Shown one piece after another: positions 9,676 to 20,155 of a DNA stretch of 64,000 nucleotides; the stretch's first letter is position 1; the number at the start of each line of letters is the position of its first letter. The translations under genes were made by a program, and so were the position numbers. Source of the stretch: Streptomyces sp. WP-1 (GTDB lineage: Bacteria; Actinomycetota; Actinomycetes; Streptomycetales; Streptomycetaceae); NCBI RefSeq assembly GCF_030450125.1, contig NZ_CP123923.1, forward strand, positions 3,472,001 through 3,536,000. Direction: 5' to 3'. Below the pieces are notes generated by a model that made no database searches, was not told the origin of the DNA, and worked only from the letters and a program-made list of their open reading frames with translations.

Positions 9676-10161
9676 ATGTCTGCTGCCGTTCAGCCGCGCC
9701 GCACCCGCGCCAACCGTCTCGTCCGCCTGATCGCCGTCGCCGGCACCGGCACGGCCGTGCTCGCCATGCCGCTCGTGGGCGCGGCGACCGCGTCCGCCAC
9801 CACCGGTACGACCACCGCCGCCACCACGCCGGCCGGGTACCCGAACAACCTCGACGGCTGGATCCGCGAGTCCCTCGCGATCATGGCCGAGAAGCACATC
9901 CCGGGCACCTACAACGGCATCCACCGCAACATCATCCGCGAGTCCTCGGGCAACCCGAACGCCATCAACCTGTGGGACTCCAACGCGGCCAAGGGCATAC
10001 CGTCCAAGGGTCTGCTCCAGGTGATCGACCCGACCTTCAACGCGTACCACGTGGCCGGAACGTCGTTCAACATCTACGACCCGGTCGCGAACATCACCGC
10101 CGCCTGCAACTACGCGGCCGCGCGGTACGGCTCGATCGACAACGTCAACGGCGCCTACTGA
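9676..10161 (+). CDS. Secreted transglycosylase, SLT domain
   Basis: A 161-residue exported protein. A signal peptide runs to about residue 40 (two-arginine n-region, then AGTGTAVLAMPLVGAATASA). The mature part is a compact SLT lysozyme-like fold: IIRESSGNPNAINLWDSN contains the catalytic glutamate in the family's E-S-G-x-x-P context, and SKGLLQVIDPTFNAYHV is the second conserved block. It should cleave peptidoglycan glycan strands. A c-di-AMP riboswitch precedes it, tying wall remodelling to second-messenger level. It ends in a hairpin shared with the convergent HAD gene. Confidence 0.88.
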   Translation: MSAAVQPRRTRANRLVRLIAVAGTGTAVLAMPLVGAATASATTGTTTAATTPAGYPNNLDGWIRESLAIMAEKHIPGTYNGIHRNIIRESSGNPNAINLWDSNAAKGIPSKGLLQVIDPTFNAYHVAGTSFNIYDPVANITAACNYAAARYGSIDNVNGAY

Positions 10162-10197
10162 CCGGCGCCTGGCCGTCGTGACGGCCCGTGGCACCAC

Positions 10198-10229
10198 GGC
10201 TGTTCCCGGTCATCCGGCCGGGAACAGCC
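10198..10229. terminator. Bidirectional terminator hairpin
   Basis: A 12-bp perfect stem, ggctgttcccgg (10198-10209) with ccgggaacagcc (10218-10229), and an 8-base loop. It lies between convergent genes and overlaps the last codons of the HAD gene. Confidence 0.85.
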
Positions 10230-11022
10230 TGTCGAGGACGACGGCGATGCCGTCGTCCTCGTTCGCGGTCGTGACCTCGTCGGCGACCGCCTTCAGCTCG
10301 GGGTGGGCGTTCGCCATCGCGACGCCGTGCGCCGCCCAGCGGAACATCGGGATGTCGTTGGGCATGTCACCGAAGGCGAGGGCGCGTTCCGCGGGGATCC
10401 CGAGCCGTCCGGCGGCCAGCGCGAGCCCGGTCGCCTTGGTCACCCCGCACGGCTGGAGTTCCACGGTCCCGGGTCCCGACATGGTGACCGTGGCCAGGGA
10501 GTCCACCACCGAGCGGGCCACCGCGGCCAACTCGTCGTCGGACAGGGTGGCGTGGCGCAGCAGCACCTTGCTGATCGGCGCCCGCCACAGGTCGTCGCGC
10601 CGGGCCACGCCGACCGCGGGCAGGGTCGGGTGGGGCATCCGGTATCCGGGTTCGGTCAGGGTGAGCCCGTCCGTGCCGTCCTGGTCGACGGCCGCGAACA
10701 CCGGGCCCACCTCCGCCTCGATCTTGCCGAGCGCGGTCTCGGCCAGCTCCCGGTCCAGCCGGACCGACCACAGCATGCGGCCGGACCCGGCGTCGTAGAC
10801 CTGCGCCCCCTGCCCGCACACCGCGAGGCCCGTACTGCCGAGGGCGGTCAGCAGGGGGCGGACTCTGGGGGCCGGGCGGCCGGTGACCACCAGATGCCGG
10901 GCCCCGGCCCGCTCCGCCCGCGCGAGCGCGGCCAGCGAACGCTCGGAGACGGTGTCGTCGCCGCGCAGCAGCGTCCCGTCCAGGTCGGTGGCGATCAGTG
11001 CGTACGCGGGGGAGGCAGCCAT
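10210..11022 (-). CDS. HAD-superfamily (Cof-type) hydrolase
   Basis: A 270-residue cytoplasmic phosphatase of the Cof/YidA subfamily. Motif I is ATDLDGTLL with the nucleophile aspartate near residue 13; VTGRP is motif II; SKVLLR and TKATGLALAAGRLGI hold the motif III lysine; AFGDMPNDIPMF is motif IV. The C2-type cap lies between motifs II and III. The substrate is probably a sugar phosphate or similar small phosphoester; this cannot be read from sequence. The ATG at 11022 is preferred as the first codon before the core. It stands alone between a convergent gene and a repeat array. Confidence 0.88.
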   Translation of the reverse strand: MAASPAYALIATDLDGTLLRGDDTVSERSLAALARAERAGARHLVVTGRPAPRVRPLLTALGSTGLAVCGQGAQVYDAGSGRMLWSVRLDRELAETALGKIEAEVGPVFAAVDQDGTDGLTLTEPGYRMPHPTLPAVGVARRDDLWRAPISKVLLRHATLSDDELAAVARSVVDSLATVTMSGPGTVELQPCGVTKATGLALAAGRLGIPAERALAFGDMPNDIPMFRWAAHGVAMANAHPELKAVADEVTTANEDDGIAVVLDRLFPAG

Positions 11023-11139
11023 GCCCCGAGAATACGGACCCACCCCCTCCGCCACCCTCCGCGTCCCACCCCGACTCCCGTGTCATGGGCCGGACTTGCG
11101 CGGGGGGTGGTTTCAAGTGGGGTGGCGGGAAGTCCTGAT

Positions 11140-11870
11140 GGGACGTGGGAGCGGCGGGGCCGCGAGGCGACGAGCGGCGAGCGGCGAGGCAGCCTGGGGG
11201 TGGTGGGCAGCCGGGCGGCGAGGCAGCCTGGGGCGGAGAGCAGCCGGGCAGTAGCGGGGCAGCGCGGCGCCGAGCGACGAGGCAGCCTGGGGGCGCCGGG
11301 CAGCCGGGCGGAGGCGGGGCCGCGAGGCAGCGGGACGGCTGGGCGACGAGGAGCCGGGCGGCCTGGGGGGGGGCAACGGGGCAGCCTGGGGGCGGGCAAC
11401 GGGGCAGCCTGGGGGCGGGCAGCCGGGCGGCGAGGCAGCCTGGGGCGGAGAGCAGCCGGGCAGTAGCGGGGCAGCGCGGCGCCGAGCGACGAGGCAGCCT
11501 GGGGGCGCCGGGCAGCCGGACGGAGGCGGGGCCGCGAGGCAGCGGGACGGCTGGGCGACGAGGAGCCGGGCGGCCTGGGGGGCGGGCAACGAGGCAGCCT
11601 GGGGGCGGGCAGCCGGGCGGGCGCGCAACGGGGCAGCCTGGGGGCAGGCAGCCGGGCGGCGAAGCAGCCTGGGGCGGAGAGCAGCCGGGCAGTAGCGGGG
11701 CAGCGCGGCGCCCAGCGACGAGGCAGCCTGGGGGCGCCGGGCAGCCGGGCGGAGGCGGGGCCGCGAGGCGGCGGGACGGCTGGGCATCTGGGCAGTTGGG
11801 GGGCAGGCGACCGGGCAGCCTGAGGGTGGCCGCCGGGTGACGAGGCGGTGGGCAGCCGGGCGGCGCGCGG
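11140..11870. repeat. Complex G-rich tandem repeat array
   Basis: Three long units share the landmark gagcagccgggcagtagcgg at about 11237, 11449 and 11678, giving periods of 212 and 229 bp. Within each unit, shorter elements such as gaggcagcctggggg and gggcagccgggcgg recur. The plus strand is rich in runs of three or more G. ORFs cross it in several frames but all encode low-complexity Gly/Arg/Ala or Pro/Ala/Cys strings with no preferred frame, so I treat it as non-coding. It lies between two minus-strand genes (11022 and 12008). Confidence 0.85.
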
Positions 11871-12007
11871 CTGGTGGCTTTGTGGGCCGCCTCGCAGCCG
11901 GCGGTTTCGGGGGGCGGGTGGGCGAGGCGGGAGTCGGTGAGAGCGGCACGGGCGACGCGGACAGCGCGGACGGCGGGACGCCCCCGGCCTGCCCCCCTCC
12001 CCCGCAC

Positions 12008-13219
12008 TCACCCGTGCGCCCCCGCCAAATGCCCCGCCAGCCTCGGTGAAGCGAATTCCGTGCCGCATACGAAGCGCATCACCGGGCCGTAGGAGGACGC
12101 GGCCGGCAGGCCGGTGAAGTAGAGGCCGGGGACCGAGGAGACGTAGCCGGCGCCCAGGCGCGGGGTGCCGCGGCTGGTGGTGAGGCGGGTGCGCAGGGTG
12201 GGGCCGAGGAAGTCCATCGCGGCGATGTCCACGCGGTACCCGGTCGCGGCGATGACGTGGTCGGCGGTGAGCCGCTCGACGCGGCCGCCGTGGGTGCGCA
12301 CGGTCAGCACCGGGCCGCCGTCCTCCGCCGCCGCGCCCAGCACCCGCTCCACCTCCGTCACCCGCACGGCCCCCTCGAACCGCTCCCGCAGCCACCACGC
12401 GCCGAGCGGCCCGAGCACCCGGCGCACCAGGAAGTGCCGGGTGGGCTCGGGCAGGAAGCGGTAGGGGTGCGGACAGTAGCTGAACGCCCACAGCGACCAG
12501 GCCCGCCCGAACGGCGACTCGGGACGCAGCCTCGGCTGCTCCCAGGGCGGCGCCCCGAACGCGACCCGGCCGCGTCCCCGCGCCACCACCCGCACCCGGG
12601 CCCCGGCCTCCGCCGCGAGCGCGGCCGTCTCCAGCGCGGACTGCCCGGCGCCGACCACGATCAGCTCCTCGCCGGCGAAACGCGCGAGGTCGTGGTGCTG
12701 GGAGCTGTGCGAGACGGGGCCCCCGGGAGCGGGCTCGGCACCGGCCGCCCGCCGCAGCTCGGCCGGGACATGGGCGAGACCGGACAGCCCGGTGGCCACC
12801 ACGACCGCCCGCGCGGTGAACGACTCCCCCGAGTCCAGCCGGAGTTCGAAGCCCCGGCCCGCGTCCCGCCCGGCCGGCTCGACGGAGACCACCCGCACCC
12901 GTTCGAGATCCGGCACGAGCCGCCGCTGGAACCACTCGCCGTACCCGGTGAACGTCTCCACCGGGATGACGTCCTCGTCGCCGGCCAGCCTGCGGATCCC
13001 GGCCGCGGCGCAGTAGTCGGCGAGGGTGTGACCGGGCTGCGGGCAGTCGAGGCTGGAGGCGGCGGGGGTCGATTTCAGCAGCATGCCCTCGGGCATATGG
13101 GCGCGCCAGCTGACCATGGGGTCGCCGAAGACCCGTACGGGCAGGCCGCGCGCCCGCAGATGAGCGGCGGTGGACAGGCCGAACGGCCCCGCCCCGATGA
13201 CTGCAACCGGTCGGATCAC
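12008..13219 (-). CDS. FAD-dependent NAD(P)-binding oxidoreductase (flavin monooxygenase-like)
   Basis: A 403-residue flavoprotein. An N-terminal FAD Rossmann motif VAVIGAGPFGLSTAAHL (about 4-20) and a second NAD(P) motif ELIVVGAGQSALETAAL (about 191-207) are seen. Between them is VVVATGLSGLAHVP, typical of FMO/ornithine-monooxygenase relatives, and near the end an ATGYRVD motif. It probably oxygenates or reduces a small metabolite; the substrate is unknown. It lies 56 bp downstream of an ATP-grasp ligase gene on the same strand, so the two are probably co-transcribed. Confidence 0.85.
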   Translation of the reverse strand: MIRPVAVIGAGPFGLSTAAHLRARGLPVRVFGDPMVSWRAHMPEGMLLKSTPAASSLDCPQPGHTLADYCAAAGIRRLAGDEDVIPVETFTGYGEWFQRRLVPDLERVRVVSVEPAGRDAGRGFELRLDSGESFTARAVVVATGLSGLAHVPAELRRAAGAEPAPGGPVSHSSQHHDLARFAGEELIVVGAGQSALETAALAAEAGARVRVVARGRGRVAFGAPPWEQPRLRPESPFGRAWSLWAFSYCPHPYRFLPEPTRHFLVRRVLGPLGAWWLRERFEGAVRVTEVERVLGAAAEDGGPVLTVRTHGGRVERLTADHVIAATGYRVDIAAMDFLGPTLRTRLTTSRGTPRLGAGYVSSVPGLYFTGLPAASSYGPVMRFVCGTEFASPRLAGHLAGAHG

Positions 13220-13274
13220 GAAGTCCCTCCCCAGGACGCGTTCCCTCGTGGCCTCGTCGGTGATGCCGCGCGAC

Positions 13275-14561
13275 CTAGCTGGTGTGCTGCCGCGCGGCCC
13301 GGTCGGTGACGCCGCGGCGGCGGGCCCGCCACAGCTGGCGCAGATGCCGCGCGCCCGGCCGCACGAAGCGGGCGAGCATGGTGAGGAACGGCAGCGGATC
13401 GTCCCCCGCGAACCAGGCCAGCTCCGTCCCGCTCGCCCGCACCGGCGCGTGCGGGGTCGTATAGCCGCCGCGGCGGTAGGCGAGCAGGGCCGGCAGGTCG
13501 ATGTTCTCCACGACGTAGCGCCGCCCGGCCCGCTGCTCCCCCTCGGGCACGGGCCGCCCGGTCAGATCGAGGTGCAGCGCGCGTACGACGTCCACGCCCG
13601 CCGCGCTCTCGAACAGCCGGAACTGCGCGCCCATCCGGGGATTGAAGTCCAGCAGCTTGTACCGCCCGTCGCGCCGGTCGTGGCGCAGGTCCAGGTCGGC
13701 CACCCCGCTGAACCCGATCCGCTTCACGAACCGCGCCGCCAGGCCCGCGAGTTCGGGGTTGTCGACGGCGTACGCGTGCGCGGTCATGCCCGCGTGCGGC
13801 GGCCAGGACCGCACCTTCACCCCGGTGAACAGCGCGAGCGGATTCGCGTCCCGGTCGAAGCAGGCGTGCACGATCCAGTCCTCGGCCTGCTCGCGCGGCA
13901 GGTACTCCTGCAGGATCACCCCGGGGTCCGGTCCCCACTCGCGGGCCAGGGCGAGCAGGCCCGCGCGGGTGGCGATCCGCGTGGTGCCGCCGACGGCGGG
14001 CCGGCTGCGCCGCAGGAACGCCTCCCGGTTCTTGGCCACCACCGGGAAGCTCGCGGTGTCGGCGAAGGCCACGACCTCCTCGTACGAGCGCGGGAAGGCC
14101 GCCGCCGGGCTCGCGAGCCCCTGCCCGTGCTCCTCGCACAGTTCGTGCAGCCCCTGCTTGCTGGCTACCCGGCGCGGCAGCGCGGGATCCACCCGCGGGC
14201 AGAGGAAGGGTCCGGCCAGCGCGTCGCGGTGCTCGGCGATCAGGACGGCCGCCTCCTCGTCCGTCGGGATCAGCACGGCCGGGCGGCCGATCCGGCGGCC
14301 GATCCGCAGCAGCCCCTCGACCAGGCGTCCGGGATCCTCCGCGCCGGTCGTCGGCCAGACGAACGCCCTGCGCAGATAGCGCGAGGCGGCCGCCGGTGTG
14401 TACGGGTCCTCGGTGATCGCGTACATGGGCACCCCGAGCCGGCCCAGGCTGCGGATCGCGCCCACCCCGCCGTGATGCAGCGGGTAGGCGCCGAACTTGA
14501 CGATCAGTCCCGGCACCTCACGGTCGACCTCCACGGGCACACCGACGGTGTCTTCGGCCAC
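13275..14561 (-). CDS. ATP-grasp carboxylate-amine ligase
   Basis: About 428 residues with a PreATP-grasp start (VKFGAYPLHHGGVGAIRSLG), an ATP-binding lobe (FPVVAKNREAFLRRSRPAVGG) and C-terminal metal-binding elements (FSGVADLDLRHDRRDGRYKLLDFNPRMGAQ), with acidic residues and N-x-R as in the family. These enzymes form amide, ester or peptide bonds through an acyl phosphate. The GTG at 14561 is chosen because it lies just before the conserved domain after a G-rich ribosome site; a GTG four codons upstream is equally possible, and the far longer frame has no support. Its partner appears to be the downstream flavoprotein. Product unknown. Confidence 0.8.
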   Translation of the reverse strand: MAEDTVGVPVEVDREVPGLIVKFGAYPLHHGGVGAIRSLGRLGVPMYAITEDPYTPAAASRYLRRAFVWPTTGAEDPGRLVEGLLRIGRRIGRPAVLIPTDEEAAVLIAEHRDALAGPFLCPRVDPALPRRVASKQGLHELCEEHGQGLASPAAAFPRSYEEVVAFADTASFPVVAKNREAFLRRSRPAVGGTTRIATRAGLLALAREWGPDPGVILQEYLPREQAEDWIVHACFDRDANPLALFTGVKVRSWPPHAGMTAHAYAVDNPELAGLAARFVKRIGFSGVADLDLRHDRRDGRYKLLDFNPRMGAQFRLFESAAGVDVVRALHLDLTGRPVPEGEQRAGRRYVVENIDLPALLAYRRGGYTTPHAPVRASGTELAWFAGDDPLPFLTMLARFVRPGARHLRQLWRARRRGVTDRAARQHTS

Positions 14562-14799
14562 GGGTCCCCCCACGTGTCCCCCCAGGGGAACGGATCCACC
14601 CCGTCCGTCTCCCCCGAAGGACGCTAAGCCGGAACTACCGCCTGCCACAAGGGTCTTTCGGACATTGCGAACTCTTGAGGCACTACGGGGGCAACCCCCC
14701 AGCCACTGCCCAAGACCGGTGTCCCGGCCGTAACGTGTGGCTCGATCACGTGCAACGCATCGCCATGCATGGCCTGGATGAGAGCGAGGCAGTACCCCG

Positions 14800-16020
14800 A
14801 TGCCCCCCTTCGACGTCCCCGAGGGCGACCCCTTCGGCCCGCACAACCTTCCCTATGGCGTGTTCTCGCCCTCCGGCAGCTCGGAGCGCAGGGTGGGCGT
14901 CCGGCTCGGGGACCAGGTCCTCGACGCGGGCGCCGCGGCCGCGGCCCTCGGCTCGCCGCACCAGGCGCTGCTCGCCCGCCCCGTCCTCAACCCGTTGCTG
15001 GCGGCCGGGCGTGCCACCTGGACCGAGGTGCGCTCCGCGCTCACCTCCTGGGTCACCGACCCCGCGCACCGCGAGACGCTCGCGCCCCTGTTCCACCCGC
15101 TGTCCGAGGTGCGCCTGCACCTGCCCTTCGAGGTCGCGGACTACGTCGACTTCTACGCCTCGGAGCACCACGCCCGTAACCTCGGCAAGGTCTTCCGCCC
15201 GGACGCCCCGGACCCCCTCACCCCCAACTGGAAGCATCTGCCGATCGGTTACCACGGCCGCTCCGGCACCGTCGTGGTCTCGGGCACGGATGTCGTACGG
15301 CCCTCGGGGCAGCGCAAGGGCCCCGCCGACCCGGCGCCGGTGTTCGGCCCCTCGATCCGGCTGGACATCGAGGCCGAGGTCGGCTTCGTCGTGGGCGTGC
15401 CGAGCGAGCTGGGGACCCCGGTCGCGCTCGGCGACTTCCGCGAGCACGTCTTCGGGCTGTTCCTGCTCAACGACTGGTCCGCGCGCGACATCCAGGCCTG
15501 GGAGTACGTCCCCCTCGGCCCGTTCCTCGGCAAGTCCTTCTCGACCTCCGTGTCGGCCTGGATCACCCCGCTGGACGCCCTGGAGCACGCCCGGGTGGCG
15601 CCGCCCGAGCGCACCCACCCGCTGCTGCCCTACCTGGACGACGCGGCGCCCGGCATCGAGCCCGGCGGCTACGACCTGCGGATCTCCGTGGCCCTCAACG
15701 GCGAGGTGATCTCCGAGCCGCCCTTCTCCGCCATGTACTGGACCGCCGCCCAGCAGCTCGCGCAGATGACCGTCAACGGCGCCTCCCTGCGCACCGGCGA
15801 CCTGTACGGCTCCGGCACCGTGAGCGGACCAGGGGAGCGGCAGCGCGGCTCCCTGCTGGAGCTGACCTGGAACGGCCGCGACCCCCTCGAACTGCCCGGC
15901 GGCAAGCGCGCCTTCCTGGAGGACGGCGACGTGGTGACCCTGACGGCCTGGGCGCCCGGGCCGGACGGCACCCGGGTGGGCCTCGGCGAGGTGACCGGCC
16001 GGATCGTGCCCTCGGCCTGA
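14800..16020 (+). CDS. fahA: Fumarylacetoacetase
   Basis: A 406-residue enzyme of tyrosine/phenylalanine degradation that hydrolyses 4-fumarylacetoacetate to fumarate and acetoacetate. The N-terminal SH3-like domain contains FGPHNLPYGVF. The catalytic domain has DFYASEHHA (metal Asp and active-site region), LPIGYHGRSG, DIEAEVGFVVG (the Glu-x-Glu metal pair) and NDWSARDIQAWE. These are all canonical. ATG 14800 follows gagcgaggc. It is divergent from the ATP-grasp gene and no other tyrosine-catabolic gene is next to it. Confidence 0.95.
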   Translation: MPPFDVPEGDPFGPHNLPYGVFSPSGSSERRVGVRLGDQVLDAGAAAAALGSPHQALLARPVLNPLLAAGRATWTEVRSALTSWVTDPAHRETLAPLFHPLSEVRLHLPFEVADYVDFYASEHHARNLGKVFRPDAPDPLTPNWKHLPIGYHGRSGTVVVSGTDVVRPSGQRKGPADPAPVFGPSIRLDIEAEVGFVVGVPSELGTPVALGDFREHVFGLFLLNDWSARDIQAWEYVPLGPFLGKSFSTSVSAWITPLDALEHARVAPPERTHPLLPYLDDAAPGIEPGGYDLRISVALNGEVISEPPFSAMYWTAAQQLAQMTVNGASLRTGDLYGSGTVSGPGERQRGSLLELTWNGRDPLELPGGKRAFLEDGDVVTLTAWAPGPDGTRVGLGEVTGRIVPSA

Positions 16021-16198
16021 TCCGGCGGGCGCCGCGGGGCGGGCCGGGAGCGGACGGTTCCCTCCGACACCTGACTCGCGGCGCCCCTCTTCGTCATACT
16101 GGCGGCAGCACGCACCACCCACGGCGGCCACCCCGCGCCGCCCCCTTTCGCGCCACCCGTCCGCGAACCCCTCTCCGACCAGGAACCGGAGCCCCGGC

Positions 16199-17137
16199 AT
16201 GACCGTCTGCCTGCTCCTGCTCACCGTCGTCGCCCTGACGGCGGCCGGGCCGGCACCGCGCGCGCTGACCCGGGCCGACTGGCCCGAGCGGGAACCCGTG
16301 GTCGCGCTGTGGGTGTGGCAGTGCCTGGTCGCCACCGTCCTGCTGTGCTGCCTGGCCGCGCTGACGCTGGGCACCGCGGCCGTCTTCCACACCGTGCGCG
16401 ACCATGTGTTCGCCCCCGCGCCGCCCGCCGTCACCGCCGCCTACGACCTCTCCGCCGCGCCGGTGTGGGCCGCCGCCCTCACCGTCCTGCTGGCCGGCGG
16501 CGCCGCCTGGACCACGGCGATGCTGGGCCGGGAACTGGTCGAGGCCCGCCGCAGCCGCGGCCAGGCCCGCGCCCAGCTGCGCGAACGCGCCCCCGATCTG
16601 CCCGCCGGACTGCCGGTGGCGCGGGGCCCGATGCTGGTGCTGGAGGACGAGTACCCGGACGCCTGGTGGATGCCGGGGCATCCGCCGCAGCTGGTGGTCA
16701 CCACCGGCGCGCTGCACCGTCTGACCGGCCACCAGCTGGACGCCGTCCTCACCCATGAGCGCGGCCACGCGCGCGCCCATCACGACTGGCTGCTGCATCT
16801 GTCCACGGCGCTCGCCACGGGCTTTCCCCGGGTGCCGCTCTTCGCCCACTTCCGCGACCAGACGCACCGCCTGGTGGAACTGGCCGCCGACGACGCCGCC
16901 TCCCGCCGCTGCGGCCATCTGACCACCGCCCTCGCGCTGATCGAGCTGAACCAGCACCGGGGCGTCCTGTCCTGCGCCTCCAGCCGCCGGCTGCTGGGCG
17001 AGCGGGTGGACCGGCTGCTGGAACCGCCCCCTCGGCTGCTGCGCCGCCAGCGCGCCCTGACCACGACGGTCGCCGCGCTGGTCCCGCTCCTCCCGCTGCT
17101 GATCACCTTCGCCCCGGGGCTCAAGGCGCTGTCCTGA
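16199..17137 (+). CDS. M56-family membrane metallopeptidase (BlaR1/MecR1-like)
   Basis: A 312-residue membrane protein with about four to five hydrophobic segments and a cytosolic zinc-peptidase motif THERGHARAHHDW near residue 183 (HExxH type), followed by LVELAADDAASRR with the third ligand region. M56 proteins act as antibiotic-sensing proteases, normally beside a BlaI-type repressor gene. No BlaI gene or penicillin-sensor domain is present here, so this is the short sensorless form common in Streptomyces. ATG 16199 follows ggaaccggag. It is convergent with recQ. Confidence 0.85.
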   Translation: MTVCLLLLTVVALTAAGPAPRALTRADWPEREPVVALWVWQCLVATVLLCCLAALTLGTAAVFHTVRDHVFAPAPPAVTAAYDLSAAPVWAAALTVLLAGGAAWTTAMLGRELVEARRSRGQARAQLRERAPDLPAGLPVARGPMLVLEDEYPDAWWMPGHPPQLVVTTGALHRLTGHQLDAVLTHERGHARAHHDWLLHLSTALATGFPRVPLFAHFRDQTHRLVELAADDAASRRCGHLTTALALIELNQHRGVLSCASSRRLLGERVDRLLEPPPRLLRRQRALTTTVAALVPLLPLLITFAPGLKALS

Positions 17138-17190
17138 GCCACCGGTTCCGGGAGCGGCGGCGCCGTGGGCACCGCTGGTCCCGGGTCCTG

Positions 17191-19209
<2,019 letters not shown>

Positions 19210-19490
19210 CGTCCTGTCCCCCGTCGGTCCCCCGTGTGCCGTCGTGCGCCCTCTGCCCACCACTGCCTCAACGATAGGGGTCCGCACCGACAGCCCCGGA
19301 GTTATCCACAGGTTGCGAACAATTGTGCGAGCAAGACAAGCCCCGGGCGCCTTTCGGGACATCCGCTCATCACTTTACGTAGCGCCGACGTCACTCGAAT
19401 GGCCGCCCCCGATGGCCCCCACCCCCGCCCCCGGAACATCCTTCTCGGTGCGACCCCGTCTCCTCCCCCAGGAGCAAGGAGCCCCGCACC

Positions 19491-20072
19491 ATGCCCGCTC
19501 ACCCGACCAGGACCGCTCACCCGACCACGCCCGCTCACCTGACCAGGACCGGCCTCGCCCTCGCCGCCGCCGGCCTCGCCCTCGGCCTCGCGGCCTCCCC
19601 CGCCCGCGCCGACCGGGGGCCCGTCGACCCCTCCGTGTGGAAGCAGCTCACGACGACGGTGTCGGCCACCGCCAAGTACCGGTCCGTGCCGCTCGCCGTG
19701 GCCGCCGGATACCGGCCCAACCCCTGCACCATGGACATGAACGGCAGCATGGGCGCCATGGGGTACCACTACATCAACCCCAAGTACTACGGCTCCCTCG
19801 ACCCGGCCAGGCCCGCCGCCCTGCTCTACGAGGACGACGGCAAGGGCGGGCGCAGGCTCACCGGGGTGGAGTGGATCGTGAAGGCCGGCAAGGACACCGC
19901 GCGGCCCACGATGTTCGGGCGGAAGTTCGAGGGCCCGGTCACCGCGCACCACAACTCGACCATCCCGACCCACTACTCGCTGCACGCCTGGCTCTACAAG
20001 AACAACCCCAACGGTCTGTTCTACGAGTGGAACCCCGATGTGAGGTGCCCCTACCCGGGCGCCCCGGGCTGA
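19491..20072 (+). CDS. Conserved secreted protein of unknown function
   Basis: A 193-residue exported protein. The signal peptide (TGLALAAAGLALGLAASPARA) ends near residue 41. The mature part has AAGYRPNPCTMDM, GAMGYHYINPKYYG, LLYEDDGKGGRRLTGVEW and HYSLHAWLYKNNPNG, a His/Tyr-rich pattern found in a widespread uncharacterised family in which conserved histidines could bind metal. The extreme N-terminus comes from three 18-bp repeats (19497-19550) encoding variants of AHPTRT. ATG 19491 follows ggagcaaggag. It ends before the shared terminator with nuoN. Function unknown. Confidence 0.75.
   Translation: MPAHPTRTAHPTTPAHLTRTGLALAAAGLALGLAASPARADRGPVDPSVWKQLTTTVSATAKYRSVPLAVAAGYRPNPCTMDMNGSMGAMGYHYINPKYYGSLDPARPAALLYEDDGKGGRRLTGVEWIVKAGKDTARPTMFGRKFEGPVTAHHNSTIPTHYSLHAWLYKNNPNGLFYEWNPDVRCPYPGAPG
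19497..19550. repeat. Three 18-bp direct repeats in a signal-peptide region
   Basis: Copies gctcacccgaccaggacc, gctcacccgaccacgccc and gctcacctgaccaggacc follow each other without gaps and encode the residues just before the hydrophobic core of the signal peptide. Confidence 0.85.
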
Positions 20073-20104
20073 GCCGTACGACGCCACGCACGACGGCAGC
20101 GCGA

Positions 20105-20135
20105 AGGCCCCGGTCCGGAGACGGAACCGGGGCCT
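20105..20135. terminator. Bidirectional terminator after nuoN
   Basis: A 10-bp perfect stem, aggccccggt (20105-20114) with accggggcct (20126-20135), separated by 11 bases. It sits between the convergent secreted-protein gene and nuoN and probably ends the nuo operon. Confidence 0.85.
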
Positions 20136-20155
20136 CCCCACGGGCACAGGCGCAC

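Noticed and set aside
11145..11840. 231-codon plus-strand ORF within the repeat array
   Set aside because: Gly/Arg/Ala/Gln repeats without ribosome site or known domain; explained by repeat length and GC content.
11140..11870. CRISPR array
   Set aside because: Repeats are nested and of several lengths, units are 212-229 bp, and there are no unique spacers or cas genes.
10995..12935. Long minus-strand ORFs with Pro/Ala/Cys-rich translations over the repeat array
   Set aside because: Low-complexity text from the repeats plus antisense or out-of-frame reading of the HAD and flavoprotein genes; no consistent frame preference.
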